A DNA stretch of 64,000 nucleotides, taken from the NCBI GenBank assembly GCA_039519185.1, contig CM076854.1, positions 150,931,402-150,995,401 of the forward strand, written 5' to 3'. The DNA comes from Astragalus membranaceus (lineage: Eukaryota > Streptophyta > Magnoliopsida > Fabales > Fabaceae). This document shows positions 48,199-59,329 of the stretch, in pieces. Numbering within the stretch: the stretch's first letter is position 1; every line of letters starts with the position of its first letter. The position numbers and the translations under genes were made by a program. Under the pieces are notes generated by a model that had not been told where the DNA came from, made no database searches, and saw only the letters and a list, made by a program, of their open reading frames with translations.

Positions 48199-48935
48199 TC
48201 ACTAGTGGAAAAAAGGGTTTTAAAGTCGGATATTTTGGGCTTTTAAAGTCGGATCCTAATCCGACTTTAACCACGTCGACTTAGTAAGTTTGAAATTTTA
48301 AAGTCGAGTGGGCATCCGACTTTAAAATCCGGTTTTTAAGTCGGATAAACTCATACATCCGACTTTAAAGGTTTGATTATATTCTATTTTTGGCCTCTCT
48401 AGAACACATTTAAAGTCGGATTGATATTAATATCCGACTTTAAAAGCTTATTTTTAAGTCGGGTATAAAGCCGTATAGAGGAATATCCGACTTTAAAAGT
48501 AATATTTTTTTTTTGGTTCATCCTTCCTATACAATTATTTCCTACACATACTTTAAAATAATTAAAATACTACAATTATTTCCTACACATACTTTACCAA
48601 AATATACGCTAAAACAAAGATATAATCAGCAAAGGACAAGTTAGTTATAGGTATATTGATCTGTTTATATTCATGTTCATTCTTAAGCATAAATTTAATG
48701 TCAAGCAGGCACTAACCTTTAGTTCTTCACATCCTAAATGTTGTAGATCATAATAGAGAGCTTGTGAACCCAGAGAACTATCTAAACATGACAGGCCCTG
48801 CAAGCGAACAACAACAAAATGTTTCCTGAGCATACTAGTCTCAAATAGCAAAATTTGCTCTAAGCATACTAGACCAGCTTGAGCAAAACAGAAATGTGAT
48901 CTTGATCAAAATGTTTTTTAAGCTATAATCAAGAT
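48199..48935. mobile_element. CACTA-type fragment inserted in RT
   Basis: Begins CACTAGTGGAAAAAAGGG with many direct and inverted copies of TAAAGTCGGAT (48230-48510), the pattern of CACTA subterminal repeats. Copia RT reading stops at 48198 and resumes after about 48935 (MDVKSAF). The other terminus is not found, so part of the transposon is missing. Confidence 0.75.
48717..48797 (-). pseudogene. Captured host exon (LRR-like, 27 codons) inside the CACTA fragment
   Basis: An 81-nt open segment is bounded on minus by an acceptor (TTGCAG) and donor (GTTAGT). It reads as a single leucine-rich repeat-like unit with LGCEELK. This looks like an exon captured from a host gene; the source family is not identified. 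An 81-nt exon equals 27 codons, about one LRR. Confidence 0.5.
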
Positions 48936-51900
48936 TAGGAAGGCACTCTTGACGTCCATTTGGTGTAGTTTGAAGTCCATGTAACTAGCAAATGCCAATA
49001 TTATACGAATGTACTCCAACCTAGCCACCGGAGCAAAAGTTTCTTCAAAATCTTGTTGCGAAACGACTTTTATTTAATAAAACAACACCATTTTCATCAA
49101 GTTTGTTGCGAAAAACCCATTTAGTACCAATGACGGTTCTATTAACGGGTTTTTCAACTAAATGCCAAACTTTGTTCCGTTCAAATTGTTCAAGTTCCTT
49201 TTGCATTAACACAACCCATTCTGGATCATTTAAAGCTTCCTTAATATTATTAGGAACTATTTGAGCGACAAAAGCACTATGAAAGCATAAATAAAGAAGA
49301 ACGAGTTGTTACCCCCTTTGATGGACTACCAATAATTTGCTCCATGGGATGATCTCGAACTGATTTCCAAGTTTTGGGCAAATCATCATGTGTTCTTCCA
49401 TGGAGATGGCCATCGATGTCTTGGGGCTCTCGTTTCACTTCAGCTTCTTCTTGAGGTTCCACCTTCACCTCGGCTTCTTCCACACTTTCACTGTTTGATT
49501 CAGGTATTCTGTTTTTGATCACTTCAACCACTTCATCCTCATCATCAACTTTCTTAGCAAAAGGGTTAGTCTCATCAAAAGAAACATGTATTGATTCTTG
49601 CATACATTTATCAATTTTATTGTAAACAATATATGCTTTACTATGACTTGAATAACCCATAAAAATACATTCAGTTGATTTTGCATCAAACTTACCCAAC
49701 TTATCTTGTGTGTTGAGAATGAAGCACTTACTTCCAAAAACCTTGAAGTGTGAAATATTTGGAGCTCTACCATTCCACAACTCATATGGCGTCTTGTTAA
49801 GAGATGGCCTCAGGTATACCCGGTTGAGCACGTGACATGCAATATCAACTGCATGACCCCCAAAACTATTTGGGTAAGTTGTGCTCGTTCAACATTGTTC
49901 TGCTCATCTCTTGTATGGTTCTATTCTTCCTTTCCACCACACCGTTTATCTGAGGAGTCCTTGGAGCTGAAAAGTTATGATGAACACCATACTTTTCACA
50001 CCAAGTCCTGAATGATGAATTTTCGTACTCTCCTCCATGATCACTTCTAATTTCCTTGATGGCTAAGCTTTTCTCATTCTGTAACTTTCTGCACAACTTA
50101 GCAAACTCATTAAAAGTATCACTTTTATTTGCAAGTAGAATGACCCAAGTATACCTAGAATAATCATCTACAATCACGAAGACATACGGGGACCCTCCTA
50201 GACTTACAACATCAATTTCACCAAATAAATCAAGATGGAGAAATTCAAGCATATTGTTAGTGGAAATAACCGGTTTTGGATTGAAAAAAGATCTATGCAA
50301 CTTACCTAGCTGACATGCATCACACAATTGACCCTTTTCATATTTCAACTTGGGTAGACCTCTAACATGCTCATTCTTACTCAACTTAGATAAATGTTCT
50401 ATACTAGCATGTCCTAGACGTCTATGCCACAGATCCACAACATCAATCAAGGAAGGCATGCATACAATATCATTACTCACATTATCAAAATCAACATAAT
50501 ATACATTATTTTCTCGAAAGCCAGTAATATAAAGTTTAGAAGTTCTATGAGTAATAACACATTTATCAACAGAAAAATGCACATCAAAATCACTATCACA
50601 TAATTGGCTAACACTTAGCAAGTTAAATTTCACACCATCAACTAGTAAAGCATTTTTAATTTTGATTGTGTTTTCCTTACCCACACAACCTTTACCTATT
50701 ACTTGAGCAGATTCATTGTTAGCAAATTTTACAGATCCACTAACTTTGTTTCCCAACTTCAAGAATAGTGAAGCATCACCAGTCATATGCCTTGAGCATC
50801 CACTATCAACCATCCACACATTTTTCTTCTTGGATGACTGACCAACCTGCAAAAGGAACTTTAACAACTAGTACGAGGTACCCAAATTTTGTTGGGTCCT
50901 TGGGGGTTAGTCATCAAAGGGTTTGTTTTCACAATCCACCTTGGTTTCTTACAAGCGGGTATAAGGGTACCAAGCTCACACAATCTACGAATAGGGCATC
51001 TACGAGAGCTATGGTTCCCATTTTGACAATAAATGCAAGAGAAAACAGTAGGTGTCTTACTTGAAGTAGCAACTACAAAAATTACTTTCTTTTTCAAAAC
51101 AGAGGAGGTGGAATTACCTTCATACCCAATACCTCTCCTATCAACATATTCATGTTGGGAGTGAAGTATCTTGGTTAAGGTCTTTTCACCTACCTCAAAC
51201 TTTTTTAAAGATTCTTTCAAAATTTCATTTTCAACCTTGACTTTTTCAAAGTTTTGTTTAAGCTCAAGAAGCTCAAGGTTGAAAGGTTTAGTTTTATGTA
51301 GCTCATTCTTCAACTTAGCTACCTCATTCTCAAAAGTCTCAATTTGAGTGAGCATGCTTTTGTTGCTCTTTGTCAAATTCTTAGATTTTACCAAAAGAGT
51401 TTCATGTTCATTATAAAGAGCTTCAAAAGCCTAACTCAAATCTTGACTACTACACACATCATCAAATAAATCATCATGCTCAAGTGAATCAGAAAGACTT
51501 TGGTTAGTAAGGATTACCTTAGGGGTGTCATTTGCCATAAGACAAACAACATTGGCAGCCTTCTCTTCTTCATATGTTTTACTATCAGTGTCATGATTGT
51601 CCCATGTAGCCTCAGGTGTGTCATTTGCCATAAGACAAACAACATTTGCAACCTCCTCTTCTTCATCTGTATCAACATCAGTATCTGTGTTGTCTCATGC
51701 AGCCTTCATGGCTTTCTTTTGTTGGTACTTGGATTTTAGCTTAGGACAATTTACTTTGACACGACCCGGTTTGTTGCATTCAAAACATTTTGGTTGATCA
51801 TCTCTTCTCTCATAACTGTCTTCTTTGTTTTACCCAGATTTCTTTGAATAGTCACCCTTTCCAAGCTTGTAGAGTCTCATGAAATTTTTGTATTTCTTGG

Positions 51901-52804
51901 CAAACATAGCCATGTCTTCATCATCAGATTCTTCATCAGACTCAACCTCTTTCCTTGCCATCTTGGGAGTCTTAGCAGCAAGAGCAAGAGACTTCCTTTC
52001 TTTGACCGCTTCTTTTTCTTGAGCCTTTTTAGCGGCCAACACCACCTCAAATGCAAGAAGTGACCCAATCAAGTCTTCTTGAGGTAAAGTGCCAATATCT
52101 TTGGCCTCAGTGATAGCACAAGTCTTAGGAAAGAACTCACTAGTCAAGGATGCAAGAATCTTCCCATTCAAAACTTTTGTTGAATACTTCTTCCCAAGTG
52201 CTCTCAAGTTATTTACTATCAGATTTAATCTTTGGTGCATAGTTGCAACAGATTCACCTTCCTTCATTTTGAAAGCTTCATACTCATAAGTGAGAACTCT
52301 AATTTTTGTATCTTTCACTTGACTCGTGCCGACATGTGTTGCTTCCAAACAGTCCCAAATTTCTTTTGCTGTCTGACAACCTTTTACCCTTCCATACTCT
52401 TCTTCACATAGAGATAAGTGAAGAATGTTCATTGCTTTGGCATTTAGAGATATTTTATCTAACTCAGACTTTCTCAGCTCACTCAAGTCAATGGCATAGA
52501 TATCTTCAATAGGTACTTCCTCAGCTTTACCAGTAGCTTGAGATTTAGTAGTATCTCCGTCAACAGCAACACCAGGTTTAGTAATTTTGATTTTCATAGG
52601 AATAAGTGGTCCATCAACAATGATCCTCCATAAAGTGAAATCTATAGCCTGCACATGACATTTCATTTGACTACTCCAATAGTCATAGTTAGCCCCATCG
52701 AATAGGGGTGGCCTATTGAAGGGCATCCCCTCTTTCATAAATGAACCCATGATCAAAAATAAATAAATAAAATAAAATTGCGAGATGTTAAGCTCTATAT
52801 GCAA
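48936..52804 (-). pseudogene. Gag, protease, integrase and RT start of the Sirevirus-like element
   Basis: Gag 52804-51830 (FDGANYDYWSSQMKCHVQ; likely start at the MGSFMKEG Met). The zinc knuckle near 51760 reads C-x2-C-x4-R-x4-C, its His replaced by Arg. A duplicated CLMANDTP block lies in 51431-51700. A second gag part with CIYCQNGNHSSRRC is at 51394-50861. Protease VDSGCSRHMTGD, GAG-pre-integrase LWHRRLGHAS and integrase SDHGGEYEN and NGVVERKNRT are at 50867-49866. The integrase C-terminus is at 49831-49277, followed by RT start pieces to 48936. Stops separate most frames. Confidence 0.85.
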
Positions 52805-52825
52805 TTTCTAGCTACTGATACCAAT

Positions 52826-54072
52826 TGTTGGATTATATGTTAACCTTAGAGGGGGTGAATAAGGTTATACGCTAAAAATGAAATCTTTTTAATTTTCAAA
52901 AAATTAACGATGCACCTTTAAATCGAATGCGGAAAATAGGATTTAAACTATATGCAATACCTAAGCAAGCTATAACTATGACAGAACCAGTTACAGTGAT
53001 ATTTTACGCTAACCACACTATTATCAAAATTAACGATAAACAGATTGTGATATTGAGCGCAGCGCAATAAAATCAAATATAACGATAAACAAATATAAAC
53101 AAAAAACAAAGTAAAGAGAAGGGAAAGAGATACACCGTAATTTTTACGAGGTTCGGGATAAAAGTCCTACGTCCTCGGCCTCCGGCTTTGCAACCTTTGG
53201 ACTTGATAACAACCACTATATGAGAAGAACTTCTTCAATGTCTTACAAGCAAGCAACTTCCCTATAGCTACCACACCACTCTCAACTTTCCCCAAATTAA
53301 GAACCCAAGCTCCCCGCTAAGGATTTCGCTAACAACTCAATCTCCCCGATTGAATTACCCAAGAACACTTTCCAAGATTTCACAACAACCAAGTAATAGA
53401 AGAATACAACTGAAAAACTCTGATCCAATCACTCAAGCAGTATAACAGTATAGTAGTTGAGAGAGATGAGTGATTTGGAATTAACGATGAAGAACTTGAA
53501 GAAATAATATGACGGTGAGAGTTCTTTTCTTCTTTTTGATTTTTGAGATGTGCGTTGTGTTCTCTCTATGTGAAAAACCCTAAGTGCCTATTTATAGGGT
53601 TTGTAGAAATATGACTGTTGGAACACTTTTTCACGTAAAAAAATGTGAGTAGTGAATCGATTCCTTGCATGAAACAAATGGAATGTAAATCGATTATTTA
53701 CTCAAAAATATGACCGTTGATGGTTTCTAAATAGAAAGGAATCGATTATATGCTTAAATGCATAAGGTGTAAAATCGATTTTGAGCTTTAAAAACATAAG
53801 AGAGAAATCGATTTGTTGCCTTAAACAAATAGGCCAAGAATCGATTGTATGCTTTCCAAAGTGAAGCTCTTTTAAAAACATAAGTGCATAATCGATTCTT
53901 TACTTCCAAAAGACAAGTCATAAATCGATTTCTATCTTTAAAACTAACAGGCTCAAAATCGATTTCCTGCTCTTTGATTCATGTCCTGTATTTTTGTTCA
54001 ACTGTAACCATTAGTAGACAGATTGTAATTTGTTATCATACAAAACAAAGAGTGTTTGACCTTGGTTCAACA
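52826..54072 (-). repeat. 5' LTR of the Sirevirus-like element with nine AATCGATT palindromes
   Basis: TGTTGGATT...GGTTCAACA, 1247 bp. Nine copies of the octamer AATCGATT lie between 53655 and 53964. The last ~100 bp match 46730-46828; the octamer array is absent from that 3' LTR. Confidence 0.85.
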
Positions 54073-54712
54073 CTTTGCAATCCGAATTTAGACCTATTTC
54101 CGAAAAGTTTTAAAAAACCATTTTTTTTTTTAAAAAAAAAGGGCATTTTGGGGGTTTTTGGTAAAATGGGGGTATAGGGGAGAAAGAAGGGGGTACAAAA
54201 GAAAAAACCCCTTTTTTTTACCCCCCCTCTCCTCCCTTATACCCCCATAACCCATTTAATCCCCAAAATACCCCTGAAAATTTAAAAGAAAACTGATTTT
54301 TTTAAAAATTTCCAGAATTACCTCAAAAGAGGATAAATCTGGAAACCAATGTTTAAACTTTCCGGAATCACCTCAAAAGAGGTATTTCCGGAAGTCAATT
54401 TTGACTTCCGGAAATACCTCTTTTGAGGTGATTCCGGAAAGTTCTAAAATAAAGCTTTTCGGAATTATCCTCTTTTGAGGTAATTCCGAAATTTTGTTTT
54501 AAAAAATACTTCCGGAATTATGTCCTATTAGATAATTCCGGAACGCGTTTTTTAAAGATTTCCGGAATTGCCCCAAACGACATAATTCCTGAAGTCAAAA
54601 TGTGTTACGGATTTATGTGTTTCCACGTAATTCCGAAAATCTTTAAAAAAAGAGTGTTCCGGAATTATGTGTTTTCTGGAATTTTTTTGAGGAATCAGGT
54701 GTAAAATCGTCC
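54073..54712. repeat. Right end region of the PMD element
   Basis: Contains an 88-bp hairpin with 43-bp perfect arms and a 2-bp loop (54356-54443), several further TTCCGGAA-type palindromes to 54680, and an inverted G/C-tract pair at about 54140-54285. No gene. Confidence 0.7.
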
Positions 54713-55470
54713 GTTTGGTGAATTTAGGGGGTACGAGGTATGATAGGGGGTACAAAAAAAGCCTTAGATGTTTAGGCTTATTTTGGCTGGAAATGAAAAA
54801 AGAGGAGAGAAAAAAATATTTGAGGAGAGAGATAGACACAAAGGACTAGGGCTCGTTTGGTGGTCAGGATATGATGAGCCTATCATATCCTGTGTCAGTC
54901 CAGTGTTTGTTGAGCCAGCAATATATGATAACTTAATCCTGTGACTTATCCTATCCTGTCTCTCTAGTTGAAATTTTATCCTGACTTTGAGCTGGGTTAG
55001 AAACCAGTAAGATTGGATAAGGAAATAATTTATTCATTTACCCTTCTAAATATATTTTAAAATATAAAAAAATGAAATCTAATAAAAAATAAATATAAAC
55101 TAAAATACAAAAATATAAACAAATTTTGATTTAAAATTAAAAATATTAATTCTTAATTTAAAAAATAAAATATAATTTTATGATAAGGGTAAATTTCCAT
55201 TTTATATAATATAATAATTATAAATCTATTGAAATTTTAAAAATTAAAACATGTGATGAAAAATAAATTTATTATTAAAAAAATATAAAAATAGAAAATT
55301 AATTTAATTTTTCAACAAATGAAATATAATTGTCACAAGAGTAGTTTTATCATTAACATATAATATATTTCATATAACTATTTATTAGCTTATTTAAAAT
55401 ATATAATAGAATTTATTTAGTTAATTACTTGTACAATTTTTTATAATTTGAAATTGTTTATGTGACAGTG
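54713..55470. other. AT-rich intergenic DNA, possible MITE remnant
   Basis: A GGGCTCGTTTGGT motif at about 54849 resembles hAT/PIF-type element ends, with TATCCTGT repeats after it. The remainder (55030-55470) is AT-rich with no gene seen. Confidence 0.4.
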
Positions 55471-55644
55471 TGTAACATCCCCAAAATAAATAACCAAATT
55501 ATTTGGATGTTACCCGCAATTGAATTATTTTAGTGCTTGATTGGTAAATTTATTGAGTGCTAAATTTAATTATCGGTTGTCATAGAATCGTTAACCGGAT
55601 GATAAAGGATTAAGGGCAATATGGTTTTTGACCATATTACCACT

Positions 55645-55705
<61 letters not shown>

Positions 55706-56849
55706 GAAAAGAAAGAAAGGAGAATTAAGAAAGAAAGAAAGGAATCGAAGAGGAGAAGAAACAGAGAAGAGAAAAGAAGAAAAGAAAGAAGAAAGAAGAA
55801 AGAAGAGAAGAAGAAGGGTCTCACCACAACCCAAGCTCCAAACTTTTCACCATCATCATCATCCTCCCACTGGCTTCCTTTCCTTGTAACTTTGGTGAGT
55901 GATTTTCCATTTTTCCTCACAAGTTGATTTTCGAATTTAAGGGTTTATGAGTTGTGATTTCGAGTTTGATGATGATTTTGATCGGTTAATCATGATTACA
56001 AGCGAACCTAAGGCGGACTGAAACCGGATTGATGTTCGATTCGGAGTCGGGAACGAGTTGGTGATTGTTAGGTCGAAATTGGGGATTTTGAGATTTCAGT
56101 GACTTCGGCTCGATCGTAGCTCTCGCATCAAAGGTGAGTTTTACTCACGTTTAGGTTTTGATTTAGAATTTCGAAGTGTCGAATTTGAGTCTTGAAAACC
56201 GTTATTTGAAAAATTAACGTATTTTGACATAAACGATAAAATTGTTTACGTTTGTGTTTGTGATTGATGAACGATGATTTGATGGGGATCAATGTTGTTT
56301 AAATATGTTTTTGGACTGTTTTTATGTTGGGACTGGGCTGGAACAGGTATCGGAATTGATCGGAACGACGAAAAATGCGAAAACGGGATAAAAACTCAGT
56401 GCTGTCAAAAGCGCACGACCCGTGCGTCCCAGGTGCACGGACCATGCGTCTCGTTCTGTTTCTATTTTCAGAAATGACTTACAGGGCGCACGACCCGTGC
56501 GTATGGGAGCATGGAACGTGCGGAGTGTTCTGTCCAAATTTTACAAACTTGCTCGAAACGTTCCCGTTCGATTCGATCCCTATTCTAATCTTTTCCTAAC
56601 CCTTTTCCAAAGATATTAGGCTTATAATGCCGTGATTTTGAATATGTTTTCAAAGGTTTTTATAATGGTTTGCAAAGTAATGTTTAATTCGAAAAACCGT
56701 AAAATAGTATACGGGAGAGAACACATAATATGCTTGTCTTGTAGAACTAAATGTTCAAGTAACAGTTTAATGTCAATGAACTAAATGTTCAAGTCATAAT
56801 TACGATATATAAATTATATCGAATTAGTAACCGGCCCAATGCGGGTGGA
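55471..56849 (+). mobile_element. Ty3/gypsy LTR-like sequence, left part
   Basis: Starts TGTAACATCCCC, a typical chromovirus LTR start. Contains (TA)n at 55648-55702 followed by a purine-rich tract and a repeated GCACGACCCGTGCGT motif (about 56410-56515). No gene. It may continue after the viral element at 63439. Confidence 0.45.
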
Positions 56850-56873
56850 TATATATATATATATATATATATG
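56850..56873. repeat. (TA)n next to the viral-type element, left
   Basis: About 11 TA units abut the 3' side of the caulimovirid-like sequence; a second, longer (TA)n abuts the other side. Confidence 0.9.
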
Positions 56874-56957
56874 TTTTTCTCACTGAGAGTGATACAATTG
56901 TCTTGCTCAAGGACATTTTTGAAAAAATATTTTTTGAATCTTCCTGAGAAGGAAGAA

Positions 56958-59163
56958 TTAATTATTTCCCTGCAAGTATTCACGAGTGAGATAGTCAGGT
57001 AGGGAATTGTCAGATCCTTTCAGATACTCAATATCAAAATCGAATATGCTAAGGATAGCTTGCCATCTGGCAAAAATGTGTTTTGAAGCAAGATTCTTTA
57101 CATCCTTTTGGAGGATTTCTTTAGCGGATTTGCAATCAACCCTAATAAGAAATTTTTGGTTTAGCAAATCAGATTGGAATTTTGATATGGACAGGACAAT
57201 GGCTAAAACTTCCTTTTTGACTGTGGAATAATTTTGTTGAGCTGGGTTCCAGTGTTTGGAAGTGAAAGCAATGACCTGTTCTTTCCCAGAGATTCTTTGC
57301 TTTAGAATGCCACCATAACCAATGTCTGAGGCATCAGTTTCAACAATTTTAAAGGCATCAGGACTGGGAAGGTAAAGACAGGGAAGCTCTTTTACCTGAG
57401 TTTTGATTTGCTTGACCACATTAGTATGGACATCTGTCCAAGGAGGGGGATCCCTTTTTAGACGATCATGCAGAAGTTTGATAATATTGCTGAGTTGAGG
57501 GAGGAAATCAGAGACATAATTAAGACACCCAAGGAACCTCTGTAACTGGGTTTTGTCAATGATTTGATTGGGAAATTTATCAGAGAATTCTATGGCCCTA
57601 TTGATGGGGATGATGGTTCCCTGATGAATATTGTGACCAAGAAACCTAATCTTTCTTTGAAACAAATTAATTTTTGTTTTGGAAACAGCCAGGCCATTTC
57701 TTTTGATAACAGATATGAAGGTGTTGATGTGCCTGATATGTTGATCAAAGGACTGAGAATAAATAAGAACATCATCAATATAGACAATGGCAAAATTAGA
57801 ATATTGATTAAAAATGTCATTCATGATTTTTTTTAAACTCCGAAGGAGCATTTTTCAAACCAAAAGGCATGACATTCCATTCGTATTGGCCGAAAGGGAC
57901 AGTAAAAGCAGTTTTATACCTGTCCTCTTCCTTTATTTGAATCTGCCAAAACCCAGATTTCATATCAAATTTAGAAAAGATTTTTGCATCATGGAGTCTC
58001 TTGAGGAGGTCTTTCTTGTTGGGGATAGGGTATCTGATCCAACAGAGAGCCTGATTGAGGGGTTTGTAATTAATAACAAGCCTGGGGGTACCTCTTTCGA
58101 TTTCGGCCTGTTTATTGACATAAAAGGCAGAGCAAGACCAAGGGCTCTTGCTTCTGCGAATAAGGCCTTTATTCAAAAGATCCTTGACTTCCTTTTGGCA
58201 AACCAGGAGGAGGTCTTGATTCATTTGAATAGGTCTGGCTTTGGTAGGGATTAGCCTATCATGAAAATCTTTTTCATAAGGAAGATCAACTATGTGATGC
58301 TTTCTTTCCCAGAAAGCATTAGGTAGGTCAGAACAAATAGTGGTTTGGATTTGTTCTAAGATACCCTTGATTTTAAGTTGATTTTCTTTCTGAAGTAATT
58401 GATGATCAATAAGTTTAAAAGAAATCTCATCTTTAAGGAAATTAATCTGATTTTCTTTACAGGAAATAAGGTTCAAATCACTAATCGAAGGTTTTCTTAA
58501 AAATTTAAAGATGATAGGTTGTCCCAAGTGCTGGGCTATTATACCATCTTTAGTGATCTGAAAAGGGAAGAGCGATCTTATGAAGGGTGTTCCTAAGATC
58601 ACTTGATTTTTTAAATCTTTGACAAGAAGAAAAGGGGTATTGATTTTGAAACTTTCGTTTTCAATAACCGCAGAAGATAACTTGTAATTGATTTTTAGCT
58701 TAGAACCATTGGCGGTGCTAAGTTGCTCAGAAGTCTTTTCAAAATACTTAGTAGGGATTAGGCCTTCTAAGATGCAATTGGAATCTGCTCCTGTATCAAA
58801 CAAGGCAGTGGTTTCAAGAGTAAAATCATCAATGACAATTTTTATTTTTATAAAAAACTTTTGAATTTTAATATGATTGATAAGGCCGAGAAGATCATCG
58901 TCTCTAGATCTATCTTCTTTATCACTGTCAGAGACATGAGAATCATCAACACGGTCCTTCCATTGATTAATGATAAGCTGGTGATCAGCATGTTTACTTT
59001 TCAGATTTTTAACTTCGTGTTTTAAGAAGTTAATCTCAGTTTGGAGATCTTGAATACTGGTAGGTTTGGTACTGACGTTTTCTAACCTCTTGAGGGTATC
59101 TTTGAGATTAAATCTATTGGTCACAAAGGGATTTCTGGGAGGTTTTACCTCAAGGGAAGCCAT
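56958..59163 (-). pseudogene. Protease-RT-RNase H ORF of the caulimovirid-like element, frameshifted
   Basis: Frame 59163-57817: N-terminal coiled-coil-like part, aspartic protease DTGAD (near 58800), RT with LVINYKPLN, KFDMKSGFWQ and MPFGLKNAPS. The frame breaks at an 8-A run near 57832. Frame 57851-56958 continues with the catalytic YIDD, thumb and RNase H (TDASDIGYGG) and ends in YLTRE before a stop. There is no integrase. Its frame remains open upstream of the first Met and overlaps the end of the upstream ORF, suggesting translation by frameshift or re-initiation in the ancestor. Confidence 0.85.
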
Positions 59164-59329
59164 AAGTTTGTTGAGGTATTTTTCCCTTTCCTGTTGATCA
59201 GCAATGGCGTTTATGGCCTCTAGGAGCAGGTCATGATCCCGGGTGAGGACATTGATATGTTTAGAGGAATTGCTAGAGGAATCTGTTAGGTCATCATCCT
59301 GGATTTGATTTAGATTATCAGAGAGATGG

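Larger units (their letters stand above)
46625..54072 (-). mobile_element. Sirevirus-like Copia element nested in the PMD element
   Basis: Minus order: 5' LTR (52826-54072), primer site on minus TGGTATCAGTAGC (52812-52824), gag, integrase, RT, RNase H, purine tract (46829-46851 on plus), and a short 3' LTR (to 46828). The 3' LTR shares only its last ~100 bp with the 5' LTR, so it is truncated or recombined and the left boundary is approximate. A CACTA fragment splits RT (about 48200-48935). Clade call rests on the large 5' LTR and integrase sequence style. Confidence 0.8.
44335..54712 (+). mobile_element. PMD-encoding DNA element with hairpin-rich ends, carrying a nested Copia
   Basis: Left end region 44335-44560 and right end region 54073-54712 both contain arrays of TTTCCGGAA palindromes and share the same long hairpin core (44491-44528; 54356-54443). 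The outermost sequences look like inverted repeats (ACGGACAAAAATACC on the left; inverse of a sequence starting ACGGACGATTTTACACC on the right). In between are a PMD gene and a Copia element. Interpreted as one DNA transposon split by a later Copia insertion. Exact ends and target duplication are not established. Confidence 0.55.
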
